From assembly GCA_040752275.1 (NCBI GenBank), contig JBFMFH010000038.1, positions 1-22,191 on the forward strand: a stretch of 22,191 nt of DNA, written 5' to 3'. This document shows positions 9,644 to 16,893 of the stretch, one piece after another (position 1 is the stretch's first letter; each line of letters begins with the position of its first letter). This stretch comes from JBFMFH01 sp040752275 (GTDB lineage: Bacteria > Acidobacteriota > Vicinamibacteria > Vicinamibacterales > JAKQTR01). Below the pieces are notes generated by a model that made no database searches, was not told the origin of the DNA, and saw only the letters and a program-made list of their open reading frames with translations. The translations under genes were made by a program, and so were the position numbers.

Positions 9644-9914
9644 AGAGACTGTTCCCGGCGAGCTTGCGCATGTAGGCGCCCAGCCGCTCGTTCTCGTAGC
9701 TCACGGTATTCAGGAACAGGCTCTCGACCAGGTAGGCCTGGCGCTCGTCCTCCGTCATCTGATCGGTGATGTGGCGGATCTCGCGCATCATGTCCTCGAA
9801 CGAACGCTCGAGTTCGCGCCGGGCGGTGACCTCGTGATACAGCGCCTCCAGAACCGTCAGGAGATCGCCGTCGAGGGAGAGGTCGGCTCCGGTGGATGTC
9901 TTGATGGTCCTCAT
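9642..9914 (-). CDS. Unknown 90-aa protein in the sigma-STAS operon
   Basis: I do not recognise a family for this protein. It is 90 aa, charged and probably almost all helical, with alternating acidic and basic runs (RRELERSFEDMMREI, TEDERQAYL, YENERLGAYM). There is no signal peptide, membrane segment or cysteine. The ATG at 9914 is preceded by a GGGGGG run about 6 nt upstream and lies 2 nt after the STAS stop codon, so it is surely co-translated with the STAS and sigma genes. Its place invites the guess that it is a regulator of the sigma factor, for example an anti-sigma or adaptor protein, but nothing in the sequence proves it. Its stop codon lies in the arm of a 15-bp inverted repeat. Confidence 0.8.
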   Translation of the reverse strand: MRTIKTSTGADLSLDGDLLTVLEALYHEVTARRELERSFEDMMREIRHITDQMTEDERQAYLVESLFLNTVSYENERLGAYMRKLAGNSL

Positions 9915-9916
9915 CT

Positions 9917-10258
9917 CTACCCCCCGAAGCTGGCAATGGCGGACGGCTCGTCGGCGAAGAGCTGGACGAAGTTGTGCGCGCCGGTCATCGTCAACATGGT
10001 CTCGACCCGCTTCTGGACCCCGCTGAGCTTCAGTGTGCCGCCCGCGGCTGCCGCCTGCCGGTAGAGGTCCATCAGGCAGCCGATCGTGGCGCTGTCGATG
10101 TAGACGACCGGGGTGAGATCGATGATGAGCTTGCGCGTGCCGCCGGTGATGAGCGAGACGACCGAAGCCGAGAAGTCGGAGAGCAACGGATACATCAGGC
10201 GGCTCTCGGTGACGCGGACGACACTGATGTCGCCAACGTGATCGGTGATCAGCTTCAT
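9917..10258 (-). CDS. STAS-domain anti-sigma factor antagonist
   Basis: This 113-aa protein is a single STAS domain of the SpoIIAA/RsbV type, which binds and sequesters anti-sigma kinases in partner switching. The family core is clear: KLIIDLTPVVYIDSATIGCLM, with the predicted phospho-acceptor serine at residue 56 in the IDSATIG motif, and GTLKLSGV for the following strand. Length is normal. The ATG overlaps the sigma factor stop as ATGA (10255-10258). No RsbW/SpoIIAB-type kinase or PP2C phosphatase is encoded in the window, so its partner is either unlinked or the adjacent 90-aa protein. STAS genes are usually linked to anti-sigma kinases, so direct coupling to an ECF sigma gene is unusual. 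Confidence 0.9.
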   Translation of the reverse strand: MKLITDHVGDISVVRVTESRLMYPLLSDFSASVVSLITGGTRKLIIDLTPVVYIDSATIGCLMDLYRQAAAAGGTLKLSGVQKRVETMLTMTGAHNFVQLFADEPSAIASFGG

Positions 10259-10893
10259 GTTCGGGCTCCGGGGCGGCCGGACGCTCCCGACGCCGCCGCC
10301 CGTGCAAAATCCGGAAGGGGACCGAGACGGCGGACCTGCCGGGCCAGTTCGAGGCGGCCGCGGTTGATCCGCGACTTGACCGTGCCCTCGGGGAGGTTCA
10401 GGCGATCCGCGATCTCCTGGTACGACAGCTCCTGGATGTCGCGCATGACGACCGCCGTGCGCAGTGCGTCCGGCAGCTCCTGCAGGGCGCGCCGCAGCTG
10501 GCGCGCCAGATCGGTCCGCTCGAGCTGCAGCAAGGGGCCGGCGTCGGCCGACGCGGGCGTCAGATCGTCGGCGCTGATGTCGCGATCGATCGTCTCGCGC
10601 TCGCGGCGCACGCTGCGATAGTGGTCGATGCACAAGTTCCGGCTGACGCTGATCAGCCAGGTCTGGAAGTTCGCGCGGCGATCGAACGTGGCGAGCGACT
10701 TGAATACCTTCAGGAAGATCTCCTGAGCCAGGTCCTCTGCCTCGTCGTGCCGGCCGACGAACTTGTAGGCAACATTGAAGACGCGCCGCCAGTACAGGCG
10801 TACGATGGCGTCCCAGGCGACCTGGTCGCCTTGCAGGCACCGCTCGATCAGCGCGTCGGGCTCCGCCGCGGGAGAAGATCCCTCTGTTGTCAT
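10255..10893 (-). CDS. ECF-type RNA polymerase sigma factor (RpoE-like)
   Basis: This 212-aa protein directs RNA polymerase to a specific promoter set. Region 2 is intact (DEAEDLAQEIFLKVFKSL then FQTWLISVSRNLCIDHYR), and region 4 has the helix-turn-helix LSYQEIADRLNLPEGTVKSRINRGR. Regions 1.1 and 3 are absent, which defines an ECF sigma. A proline/alanine-rich tail of about 20 residues follows. The ATG at 10893 has no good Shine-Dalgarno site; TAAGAT (10921-10926, minus) lies 27 nt upstream as a possible -10. There is no membrane-bound zinc anti-sigma gene next to it. Instead it leads an operon with a STAS protein and a 90-aa protein, so control through partner switching is a reasonable inference. 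Confidence 0.93.
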   Translation of the reverse strand: MTTEGSSPAAEPDALIERCLQGDQVAWDAIVRLYWRRVFNVAYKFVGRHDEAEDLAQEIFLKVFKSLATFDRRANFQTWLISVSRNLCIDHYRSVRRERETIDRDISADDLTPASADAGPLLQLERTDLARQLRRALQELPDALRTAVVMRDIQELSYQEIADRLNLPEGTVKSRINRGRLELARQVRRLGPLPDFARAAASGASGRPGART

Positions 10894-11078
10894 GGCGGTC
10901 TCGAAACCGCGTTGCTGACTATCTTACTTGCTTTTGCTCCGGTCCGGGGGCAACCCGACCATTGCGCCGGACGCCGGGTCCTCCGTCTTCGCGACGTCAC
11001 AGGCCCCGAGGGGTCAGGCTTGGGCGACCACGTTCTTGTGCCGGCGAAATGCGCGGGTCGCGGTAAGATGCCAGATCT
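10894..11078. promoter_or_regulatory. Divergent promoter region between the sigma operon and lysA
   Basis: The 185-nt gap has TAAGAT on the minus strand (10921-10926) facing the sigma factor gene and TAAGAT on the plus strand (11064-11069) facing lysA. The lysA box ends 9 nt before the GTG start with no Shine-Dalgarno site, so a leaderless lysA transcript is likely. No convincing -35 boxes or riboswitch fold (such as a lysine riboswitch) were seen. Confidence 0.45.
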
Positions 11079-12320
11079 GTGACCGGGTTTGCTTTTGTTG
11101 GCGGGCGGCTGACCTGTGATGGCCTCGACGTGGCGGACATCGCGGCCGCGACCGGCACGCCGTTCTTCATCTACAGTGCCGGCCGCATCCGTGACGCCTT
11201 CAATCAACTGGACGACGCGTTCGCTTCGTACCCGCATGCGATCCACTACGCGCTGAAGGCCAACTCGACGTTGGCGATCGTTCGTCTCGTCCGGCACCTC
11301 GGCGCGCACGCCGACGCGAACTCACTCGGTGAAATCGATGTGGCGCTGCGCGCCGGGTTCGAGCCATCCGAGATCGTCTTCACCGGCGTTGGCAAGACCC
11401 GCGACGAGCTGGCGCGGGCGATCGGCCTGGGCGTCAGAGCCATCAACGTGGAATCGAACGGCGAGGCGGCGCGCATCGACGCGCTGGCGCAATCGAAGGG
11501 CGTGCGCGCGCGGGTCGCGGTGCGCGTGAATCCGGACATCGACCCGCAGACGCACCAGCACATCTCGACCGGCGTCAGGGCGAGCAAGTTCGGCGTGCCT
11601 ATCGACCACGTACCGGCGCTCCTTCGGGAACTGGCGCGCCGCCCGGGCCTCGAACCGGTGGGGCTGCACGTGCATCTCGGCTCGCAGATCCGCGACATGG
11701 TGCCGATTGCGCGTGCCGCCCGCGTGCTGGCGGATCTCGCCATCGACGCGCGCGATGCGGGCATCCGTCTCGAGCACCTCGACCTCGGTGGTGGGCTGGG
11801 GATCTCGTACGACGGTTCGCCGGCGCCGAGTCCCGCGACCTACGCCGGCGCCATCCTGCCGGCCGTGCGGGACTCGGGACTGCACCTGCTGCTCGAGCCG
11901 GGACGCGTCCTGGTGGCGTCGGCAGGCGCGCTCGTCGGGAGCGTCGCGGACATCAAGGCCTTCTCGGGCGCGCCGAGCTTCCTGGTGCTCGACACAGGGA
12001 TGACGGAGCTCATCCGGCCGATGCTCTACGACGCCTTTCATCGGATCGAGGCGGTCGTGCCGCGCGGCGGCCCCGAGGCCGTCTTCGACGTTGTCGGCCC
12101 GCTGTGCGAAACGAGCGACACCCTCGGGCGCGACCGGACGTTCGGCCCAGTCGAGGTCGGCGATCTCGTCGCCGTGTTCGATACGGGCGCGTATGGGATC
12201 GTCATGGCCTCGAACTACAACCGCCGCTGCATGCCGCCAGAAGTGCTCGTCGACAACGGTGGCTGGCGCATCACCAGGCGGCGGCAGACGATCGAAGACA
12301 TGCTGCGGCTGGAACAGTAG
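11079..12320 (+). CDS. lysA: Diaminopimelate decarboxylase
   Basis: LysA removes CO2 from meso-diaminopimelate to make L-lysine, the last step of the DAP pathway, using PLP. The 413-aa protein has the alanine-racemase-like barrel with the PLP lysine K60 in HYALKANST, HVHLGS at 197-202, the phosphate loop GGGLG at 237-241, EPGR at 273-276, and the active-site cysteine C343 in CETSD contributed to the partner subunit. Length is typical. The GTG at 11079 is chosen because the fold begins directly (FAFVGGRLTCDGLDVADIA) and a TAAGAT box lies 9 nt upstream. The next gene, tmk, follows after about 106 nt of degenerate repeat, so the two may be co-transcribed. Confidence 0.96.
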   Translation: MTGFAFVGGRLTCDGLDVADIAAATGTPFFIYSAGRIRDAFNQLDDAFASYPHAIHYALKANSTLAIVRLVRHLGAHADANSLGEIDVALRAGFEPSEIVFTGVGKTRDELARAIGLGVRAINVESNGEAARIDALAQSKGVRARVAVRVNPDIDPQTHQHISTGVRASKFGVPIDHVPALLRELARRPGLEPVGLHVHLGSQIRDMVPIARAARVLADLAIDARDAGIRLEHLDLGGGLGISYDGSPAPSPATYAGAILPAVRDSGLHLLLEPGRVLVASAGALVGSVADIKAFSGAPSFLVLDTGMTELIRPMLYDAFHRIEAVVPRGGPEAVFDVVGPLCETSDTLGRDRTFGPVEVGDLVAVFDTGAYGIVMASNYNRRCMPPEVLVDNGGWRITRRRQTIEDMLRLEQ

Positions 12321-12426
12321 GCGACAGGGCAGACGATAGGCGGTAGGTGCCCGGCCAGGCGCTGGGTACTTGGCAACCGGCGATGGTCACGTGACCGGCG
12401 ACACACGGTGGGCGACAGGCGAGAGG
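12321..12426 (+). repeat. Degenerate short repeats and a 12-bp palindrome between lysA and tmk
   Basis: The gap contains decayed words such as GGCGACAGG, GATAGGCGGTAGG and GGCGACAGGCGAGAGG, similar in style to the 7-bp repeats elsewhere in the window. A perfect palindrome GGTCACGTGACC lies at 12385-12396. The block runs straight into the start codon of tmk. Confidence 0.55.
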
Positions 12427-13065
12427 ATGAACCCGAATCCCGAATCCCGAATCCCGAATCCCGGCTTCGTCCTGGCATTCGAGGGCCTGGATCAGAGCGG
12501 TAAGCAGACACAGGCGGCGCGCCTGCGCGCGTGGTTCGAATCATGCGGCCGCCTGGTCGAGTCGCTGGATTTCCCCGACTATGCGACGCCCATCGGAGCA
12601 GAAATCGGACGGGCGCTCCGGGGCGAGCGCGACTTCGGCCCCGACGTCATGCAACTGCTCTACGTCGCCAACCGATTCGAGTGGAAGCCGAACATCGAGG
12701 TCTGGACGGCCGGGGGGCGCATCGTCATCTGCGATCGCTACACCGCGTCGAGTGTGGCGTACGGGGAGGCGCAGGGACTAGATCCGGCCTGGCTCACCTC
12801 CATCCAGACGCTCCTGCCGCCCCCGCGCGTGACGGTGCTGCTCGACATCGCGCCGGAGGTGGCCGCCGCGCGCAAGGCCGCCAACCGGGACAGATTCGAG
12901 CGCGACCTCGACATGCTGGCGCGCGTGCGCCAGAGCTACCTCCGCCAGGCGTCGGCTGGAGCGGGCTGGCTGGTGGTGGAGGCGGCGCGCGACATCGATG
13001 CCGTCGCGGCCGACGTGACCGCCGCCGTCGCGCGGGAACTGCAGGGTCGCGGCGCCCAGGGCTGA
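12427..13065 (+). CDS. tmk: Thymidylate kinase with repeat-encoded N-terminus
   Basis: dTMP kinase phosphorylates dTMP to dTDP with ATP. The 212-aa protein has P-loop FEGLDQSGKQTQ (residues 18-29), DFPDY, the DRY motif ICDRYTASSVAYGEAQG, and the later VLLDIAPEVAAAR strand. The P-loop has Gln where Ser/Thr usually follows GK, with Thr next (GKQT); the Mycobacterium tuberculosis enzyme has a similar GKRT, so activity is plausible. The ATG at 12427 is the nearest usable start. The 12 residues before the fold (NPNPESRIPNPG) are encoded by four CCCGAAT repeats, so the native 5' end has probably been replaced by repeat DNA. GAGAGG touches the ATG with no spacer. The stop overlaps a palindrome shared with the convergent comF side. 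Confidence 0.88.
   Translation: MNPNPESRIPNPGFVLAFEGLDQSGKQTQAARLRAWFESCGRLVESLDFPDYATPIGAEIGRALRGERDFGPDVMQLLYVANRFEWKPNIEVWTAGGRIVICDRYTASSVAYGEAQGLDPAWLTSIQTLLPPPRVTVLLDIAPEVAAARKAANRDRFERDLDMLARVRQSYLRQASAGAGWLVVEAARDIDAVAADVTAAVARELQGRGAQG
12432..12464 (+). repeat. 7-bp tandem repeat CCCGAAT at the 5' end of tmk
   Basis: Four exact CCCGAAT units (12432-12459) followed by CCCGG. Unit number and terminal CCCGG are identical to the copy at 1185-1217 in the [2Fe-2S] subunit gene. Confidence 0.92.
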
Positions 13066-13130
13066 AAGGCCCAGAGCCCCACGGCTCCCCGGGTGGCCGT
13101 CGCCCCAAGGCGCAGGCTCCAGCCCTGGGG
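13055..13130. repeat. REP-like inverted repeat between convergent tmk and comF
   Basis: CCCAGGGCTG (13055-13064) pairs perfectly with CAGCCCTGGG (13120-13129). The left arm overlaps the tmk stop codon. The core matches the palindrome at 1734-1755. It may end transcripts from both sides, though no T-tract follows. Confidence 0.65.
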
Positions 13131-13146
13131 ACAGGCTGGTTAGCAG

Positions 13147-13878
13147 CTAGCGCACCCGTGGCGTTCGAGCAACCGTCAATGCCCGAACCTCCCGTGCCCC
13201 GGCCCGCTTCAGCACCCTCGCGCACGCCTCAAGCGTCGCGCCGGTCGTGCTGACATCATCAACCAGCACCACCACGGCGTCTCGAAGCGGGGGCGTCCGA
13301 GTCACGCCCCGCCACGACGAGCCAGAGACCCGGAGGCGCCAGGAGAGGCCGAAGGCGTCCCGGACGTTGGCCTCGCGGGCTGTGGCGGAGAGGTCGGCCT
13401 GTGGGCGTGTCCGCCGGACGCGCACCAGGGCGTGCACCACCGGCAACGGAAGCCGGGCAGCGAGCTCGGCCGCCTGGTTGAACCCCCGCGCCCATCGCCG
13501 GCCCCAATGCAGGGGAACCGGCACACTGATGTCGGCGCCCGCCACCAGATCCGCCCCCGACCGGGCAAGCAGGTCGCCGAGCCGACGCGCCAGCGACCGG
13601 CGCGCCCCGTACTTGAGCAGGTGAACGAGATCGCGCAGTGCCCCGTCGTACGTGCCGACGGAGCGAGCCCGGTCCACGGCGCGGGCGTCCGCCACGCAAC
13701 CGCGGCAGATGGTCCGGCCGTCGCGTGTCTGTCGGGCGGAGGGCAGCGGGTTCCCGCAGCTATCACAGAGCGGTGGCGTGATGAACGACACACGGCCCCA
13801 GCACGCCGGACACACGGGGCCGGCGGCCACGCGTTCGAGGGGAAGCCTGCAGATCGGGCACTCCGGCGCCAGGAGCAC
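13147..13878 (-). CDS. comF: ComF-family phosphoribosyltransferase-like protein
   Basis: ComF proteins are linked to natural DNA uptake and have a type I phosphoribosyltransferase fold after a zinc-binding N-terminus. The sequence shows cysteine pairs CPIC, CPAC, CDSC and CRGC, then YDGALRDLVHLLKYGARRSLA and HWGRRWARGFNQAAELA, which are diagnostic for ComF. The PRPP-binding loop is VVVLVDDVSTTGAT near the C-terminus. No ATG is available after the rsfS stop. I chose GTG at 13878, which gives 243 aa starting just before the first zinc pair. A CTG at 13905 would add nine residues (QALESIAVV) that fit the family's hydrophobic N-terminus and is a real alternative. It is the last gene of the obgE-nadD-rsfS-comF operon. 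Confidence 0.85.
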   Translation of the reverse strand: MLLAPECPICRLPLERVAAGPVCPACWGRVSFITPPLCDSCGNPLPSARQTRDGRTICRGCVADARAVDRARSVGTYDGALRDLVHLLKYGARRSLARRLGDLLARSGADLVAGADISVPVPLHWGRRWARGFNQAAELAARLPLPVVHALVRVRRTRPQADLSATAREANVRDAFGLSWRLRVSGSSWRGVTRTPPLRDAVVVLVDDVSTTGATLEACARVLKRAGAREVRALTVARTPRVR

Positions 13879-13957
13879 GACGGCAATGGATTCGAGCGCC
13901 TGCAGAATCGGATTCCCGTTTCCGCGGGAGTAGCCGAGGCCGGCGACCGCCCCCAGG

Positions 13958-14347
13958 TCAGGCGGGGCAGTCGGCAAGTTCGATGCGCTCGGCGCTGCCC
14001 CACAACCGCTCGAGGCCGTAGAACTCCCGCGCCTCCCGGGTGAAGACGTGGATGACGAACGTGAAGTAGTCGAGCAGGATCCAGTCGGACCGTCCATACC
14101 CTTCGACATGCGCGGGCTTGACACCGGTCTTGCGGATCACCTCTTCGATGGCCTCGGCAACAGCCTGTGCCTGCCGCTGGTGCTGCGTCGAACAGAGGAG
14201 GAAGTAGTCGGTGAACGACGGCACCTTCCGCAAGTCCAGCACCACAACGTTCGTCGCCTTCTTCGAGAATGCCGCGTCGGCGGCGAGGCGAAGCTCGTCC
14301 GCGATGGCCGGCACGCTCTTCTCGCGCGCTTCCTGGGTCTTCGTCAT
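13958..14347 (-). CDS. rsfS: Ribosomal silencing factor RsfS
   Basis: RsfS binds ribosomal protein L14 on the 50S subunit and blocks joining with 30S, saving energy in starvation. The 129-aa protein has the conserved core: NVVVLDLRKVPSFTDYFLLCS, SDWILLDYFTFVIHVF and REFYGLERLWG. The ATG overlaps the nadD stop as ATGA (14344-14347), so the two are translationally coupled; the nadD-rsfS order is widely conserved. Length is slightly above the usual 105-120 aa because of a short N-terminal extension. There is nothing unusual in the motifs. Confidence 0.95.
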   Translation of the reverse strand: MTKTQEAREKSVPAIADELRLAADAAFSKKATNVVVLDLRKVPSFTDYFLLCSTQHQRQAQAVAEAIEEVIRKTGVKPAHVEGYGRSDWILLDYFTFVIHVFTREAREFYGLERLWGSAERIELADCPA

Positions 14348-15066
14348 GCAAGTTGTCGGCCGCTGGCGCTGGCTCCGGCATCGGGCTCCGGCGGAGCGCC
14401 GTACAGGCCGTGGCGGCGGATGTAGGCTTCGACATCGGGCGGCACCAGGCCCGCCAGGGGCCGCCCTGCCCGCGCGACGGCGCGGATCTCGGTTGATGAT
14501 ACGGCAGGCGTCACCGCATCGAGGAGGTAGATGCGGGCGGATGCCGCACCATCCGACCCGCGGGTGCCGTGCAGGGCGGTGCCTCCGGCGGCGTCGAACC
14601 TGTCGACGAGGCGCTGCGCCACCTCGGGAGCCTGGAGGGGCACGACCGAGGGCGGGGTTCCCGGCCGGGCGCACACGACGAAATGTGCGAGATTCAGCAC
14701 ATCAGGGTACTCGCGCCACGTCGCAATTTCTGCAAACGCGTCGGTGCCGGTGAGAAAGAACAGGTCCAGCGGCGCGTGCCCGGCGGCATGCAAGGCCCGC
14801 AGCGTATCGGCGGTGAACGACGGACCGTCGCGACGGAGCTCGAGGTCGCTGGCCACCAGACCTGGACGCCCGGCTACCGCCAGCGCCGCCATGGCGAGGC
14901 GGTGGAACGGTGAAGCCGCCGGCTCCTGGGAACGGTGCGGCGGAAGTCGGGACGGCAGCAGCAGCACCTCGTCGAGCGACAGCGCACGGCGCGCCGCGTC
15001 GGCGAGCGCGAGGTGGCCGAGGTGGATCGGATCGAAGGTTCCGCCGAGCACTCCCGTGCGTCGCAT
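14344..15066 (-). CDS. nadD: Nicotinate-nucleotide adenylyltransferase
   Basis: NadD joins nicotinate mononucleotide to AMP to give deamido-NAD in NAD synthesis. The nucleotidyltransferase signature GGTFDPIHLGH is at residues 8-18, LLLPSRLPPH follows, and the second motif SSTEIR is near residue 195. The 240-aa length is normal. The ATG at 15066 starts right at the first strand (MRRTGVLGGTFDP); a GTG at 15075 overlapping the obgE stop would add three residues and cannot be excluded. A glycine/serine-rich stretch (ASASGRQLA) ends the protein. It is flanked by obgE and rsfS in one operon. Confidence 0.95.
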   Translation of the reverse strand: MRRTGVLGGTFDPIHLGHLALADAARRALSLDEVLLLPSRLPPHRSQEPAASPFHRLAMAALAVAGRPGLVASDLELRRDGPSFTADTLRALHAAGHAPLDLFFLTGTDAFAEIATWREYPDVLNLAHFVVCARPGTPPSVVPLQAPEVAQRLVDRFDAAGGTALHGTRGSDGAASARIYLLDAVTPAVSSTEIRAVARAGRPLAGLVPPDVEAYIRRHGLYGAPPEPDAGASASGRQLA

Positions 15067-15071
15067 GTCAC

Positions 15072-16094
15072 TCACGAGGTGCCCGCGCCGAGCCGCAGCA
15101 ACGCCCACACGGCTTCCAGCAGGGGGGCCAGCCCGGTCCCGGTGGCCGCCGAGACGCGGAACAGCGGGACGCCCGCCACGTCCAGGTGCGTCGCGAGCGC
15201 CTCGACAACGGCCGGATCCGGCCCGACATCCATCTTGTTGGCCGCGGCAATCGCCGGCTTGCCGACGAACTCGGGCCTGTAGCGCTCGAGTTCCTCACGG
15301 ATGGTCTCGAAGTCAGCGACTGGATCGCGGCCGGTCGAACCCGACACGTCGATGACGTGCACCAACACCCTGGTGCGCTCGAGATGCCGCAGGAACTGGT
15401 GACCCAGACCGAGACCCCGGTGGGCGCCCTCGATGAGGCCAGGCACGTCCGCCACGACGAAGGTGCGATCGTCGCTCAGCGCCACCACGCCCAGATGAGG
15501 CGTGAGCGTCGTGAACGGGTAGTCCGCGATCTTCGGTCTCGCCGCCGAGATCCGCGAGATGAGCGTCGACTTGCCTGCGTTAGGAAACCCGACGAGGCCG
15601 ACATCGGCCAGCAATTTGAGTTGGAGGCGCAGGCGCTTGTCTTCACCGGACAGGCCTGGGTCGGCACGTCTGGGCGCTCGGTTGGTCGACGACACGAAAC
15701 GCGCGTTGCCGCGGCCGCCCTGGCCGCCGTAGGCGACGCGCACCTTCTGGCCGGCCTCGGTGAGATCGGCCACCTGCACGGCCTCGCTGCCATCGCCGGG
15801 CAGCTCGAGCACGACGGTGCCCACGGGCACGTCGAGCGTCAGGGTAGGCCCGTTGGCGCCGTGCATGTTGGAGCCCATGCCGTGCTGCCCTCGCCGCGCC
15901 TTGAACTCGGGATGGAAGCGGTACTTGACCAGCGTGTTGAGGTGCGTACTGGCGACGAGATCGATCGACCCGCCGTTACCGCCGTCGCCGCCGGAGGGAC
16001 CGCCGCGGGGCACGAACTTCTCGCGCCTGAAGGCAATGCACCCGCGCCCGCCATCCCCAGCCTTCACGTGGATGTCGACCTCGTCGACGAACAT
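15072..16094 (-). CDS. obgE: Obg GTPase (50S ribosome assembly)
   Basis: Obg/CgtA is an essential GTPase in late 50S assembly and stress control. The 340-aa protein begins with the glycine-rich Obg fold (KAGDGGRGCIAFRREKFVP, GGDGGNGG), then a GTPase domain with G1 GFPNAGKST at 169-177, G3 DVPGLIEGA, G4 NKMD and G5 SAATG. The C-terminal OCT domain found in some species is absent, as in many bacteria. The ATG at 16094 lacks a clear Shine-Dalgarno site; a TACCGT box ends 8 nt upstream, in line with a leaderless start. It is the first gene of the obgE-nadD-rsfS-comF operon. Confidence 0.96.
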   Translation of the reverse strand: MFVDEVDIHVKAGDGGRGCIAFRREKFVPRGGPSGGDGGNGGSIDLVASTHLNTLVKYRFHPEFKARRGQHGMGSNMHGANGPTLTLDVPVGTVVLELPGDGSEAVQVADLTEAGQKVRVAYGGQGGRGNARFVSSTNRAPRRADPGLSGEDKRLRLQLKLLADVGLVGFPNAGKSTLISRISAARPKIADYPFTTLTPHLGVVALSDDRTFVVADVPGLIEGAHRGLGLGHQFLRHLERTRVLVHVIDVSGSTGRDPVADFETIREELERYRPEFVGKPAIAAANKMDVGPDPAVVEALATHLDVAGVPLFRVSAATGTGLAPLLEAVWALLRLGAGTS

Positions 16095-16102
16095 CAGGGT
16101 TC

Positions 16103-16108
16103 ACGGTA
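16103..16108 (-). promoter_or_regulatory. Possible TANNNT -10 box for the obgE operon
   Basis: TACCGT on the minus strand lies 8 nt before the obgE ATG. Taken alone it is a weak match. The same placement is seen before the XDH-family operon, lysA and the 17534 gene. Confidence 0.35.
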
Positions 16109-16136
16109 ACACACGCGGACCGGGATCCGCGATGCG

Positions 16137-16193
16137 GCCTTTCGACTCGCTTGCGCTCGCCCAGGCCACCCTGCGGTTCGACAGGCTCACGGC
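16137..16193. repeat. Possible dispersed intergenic repeat
   Basis: The words CCTTTCGACTCGCTTGCGC and GGTTCGACAGGCTCACGG occur together in a gap between two minus-strand genes. I recall such phrases as common interspersed sequence in related genomes, but only one copy lies here, so within the window this cannot be shown. Confidence 0.35.
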
Positions 16194-16223
16194 ACCTCCC
16201 CCGAATCCGCTGGCGGCCGGTCG

Positions 16224-16796
16224 TCAGACGCGGCGGGGCCGCGCGTGAAGGTGCCTATCCACGAACACCTGCACGTCGGCGAGGGTTCGAGCCAAGGGGA
16301 CGCCGGGCGGCAACGGCCACTCGACGCGAACGTCTCCGAAGAACGCGATGACGGGCTTCTGATAGCGAATAGCCAGCTCCACCTCGGACCGCGTTCCATC
16401 GTTGCCCGGCAGTGAGACGATGACGTCGGAGCTGAGGATGTTGATGTGGTTCCGACTGCGCGGATCGGTGCCCTCGATGCCGCCGAGGGGAAGGTGAGTG
16501 TAGACCGGAATGTCGATGAACGGATTCGGATATCCGGGCCCCACGAGGTGGCGCATGCCGAGTGCCTCGCCCGGCAGAATGCCGATGACGAGTCCGCGCC
16601 GGCCCCGCACGCTCGCAAAGGCCCGGCTGACCGCCGTCATCACACCTCCACCCCCGCCGTTGAGCAGGTGCACGTCGAGGCTGGCGAGATAGCGGCCCAA
16701 TGGCTGGGCGAGCGGCTCGTGGGCTTCGGTGCTCGATCCCATCACCCCGACGATGGGGAGGCGGGCGGGAGCGGGCGTATCGGATTCAGCGCTCAT
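16224..16796 (-). CDS. SLOG/LOG-superfamily protein (TIGR00725-like)
   Basis: This 190-aa protein has the Rossmann-like SLOG fold that binds nucleotides. Visible motifs are IVGVMGSS at 15-22, the glycine run GGGGGVMTAV at 47-56, LVIGILPG, and PGNDGTRSE at 130-138, a variant of the PGGxGTxxE motif of LOG phosphoribohydrolases. The change in that motif and the overall length fit the TIGR00725-type branch better than the cytokinin-activating LOG enzymes. Its substrate is not known; relatives have been linked to nucleotide or cofactor handling. The ATG at 16796 is the only reasonable start. It is divergent from the lipoprotein gene across a 97-nt gap. Confidence 0.82.
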   Translation of the reverse strand: MSAESDTPAPARLPIVGVMGSSTEAHEPLAQPLGRYLASLDVHLLNGGGGGVMTAVSRAFASVRGRRGLVIGILPGEALGMRHLVGPGYPNPFIDIPVYTHLPLGGIEGTDPRSRNHINILSSDVIVSLPGNDGTRSEVELAIRYQKPVIAFFGDVRVEWPLPPGVPLARTLADVQVFVDRHLHARPRRV

Positions 16797-16844
16797 CGGA
16801 CGGAGTACCTGGTTCCGTTCCTGGCCCTACCAGTAGGTCGACAG

Positions 16845-16870
16845 TGCTATGATACCCGGCGATTGCCGGG
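16845..16870 (+). promoter_or_regulatory. Extended -10 promoter and 5' stem-loop of the lipoprotein gene
   Basis: TG (16845-16846), C, TATGAT (16848-16853) is a near-ideal extended -10 element. Immediately after it, CCCGGC (16855-16860), loop GATT and GCCGGG (16865-16870) form a perfect hairpin at what should be the 5' end of the transcript. A strong AGGAGG (16883-16888) lies 5 nt before the ATG at 16894. Confidence 0.6.
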
Positions 16871-16893
16871 GGGGAGTCCGGCAGGAGGTCTTC

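Noticed and set aside
12385..12396. Palindrome GGTCACGTGACC as an operator for tmk
   Set aside because: It is perfect but 12 bp palindromes are not rare in such DNA, and no promoter box is placed around it.
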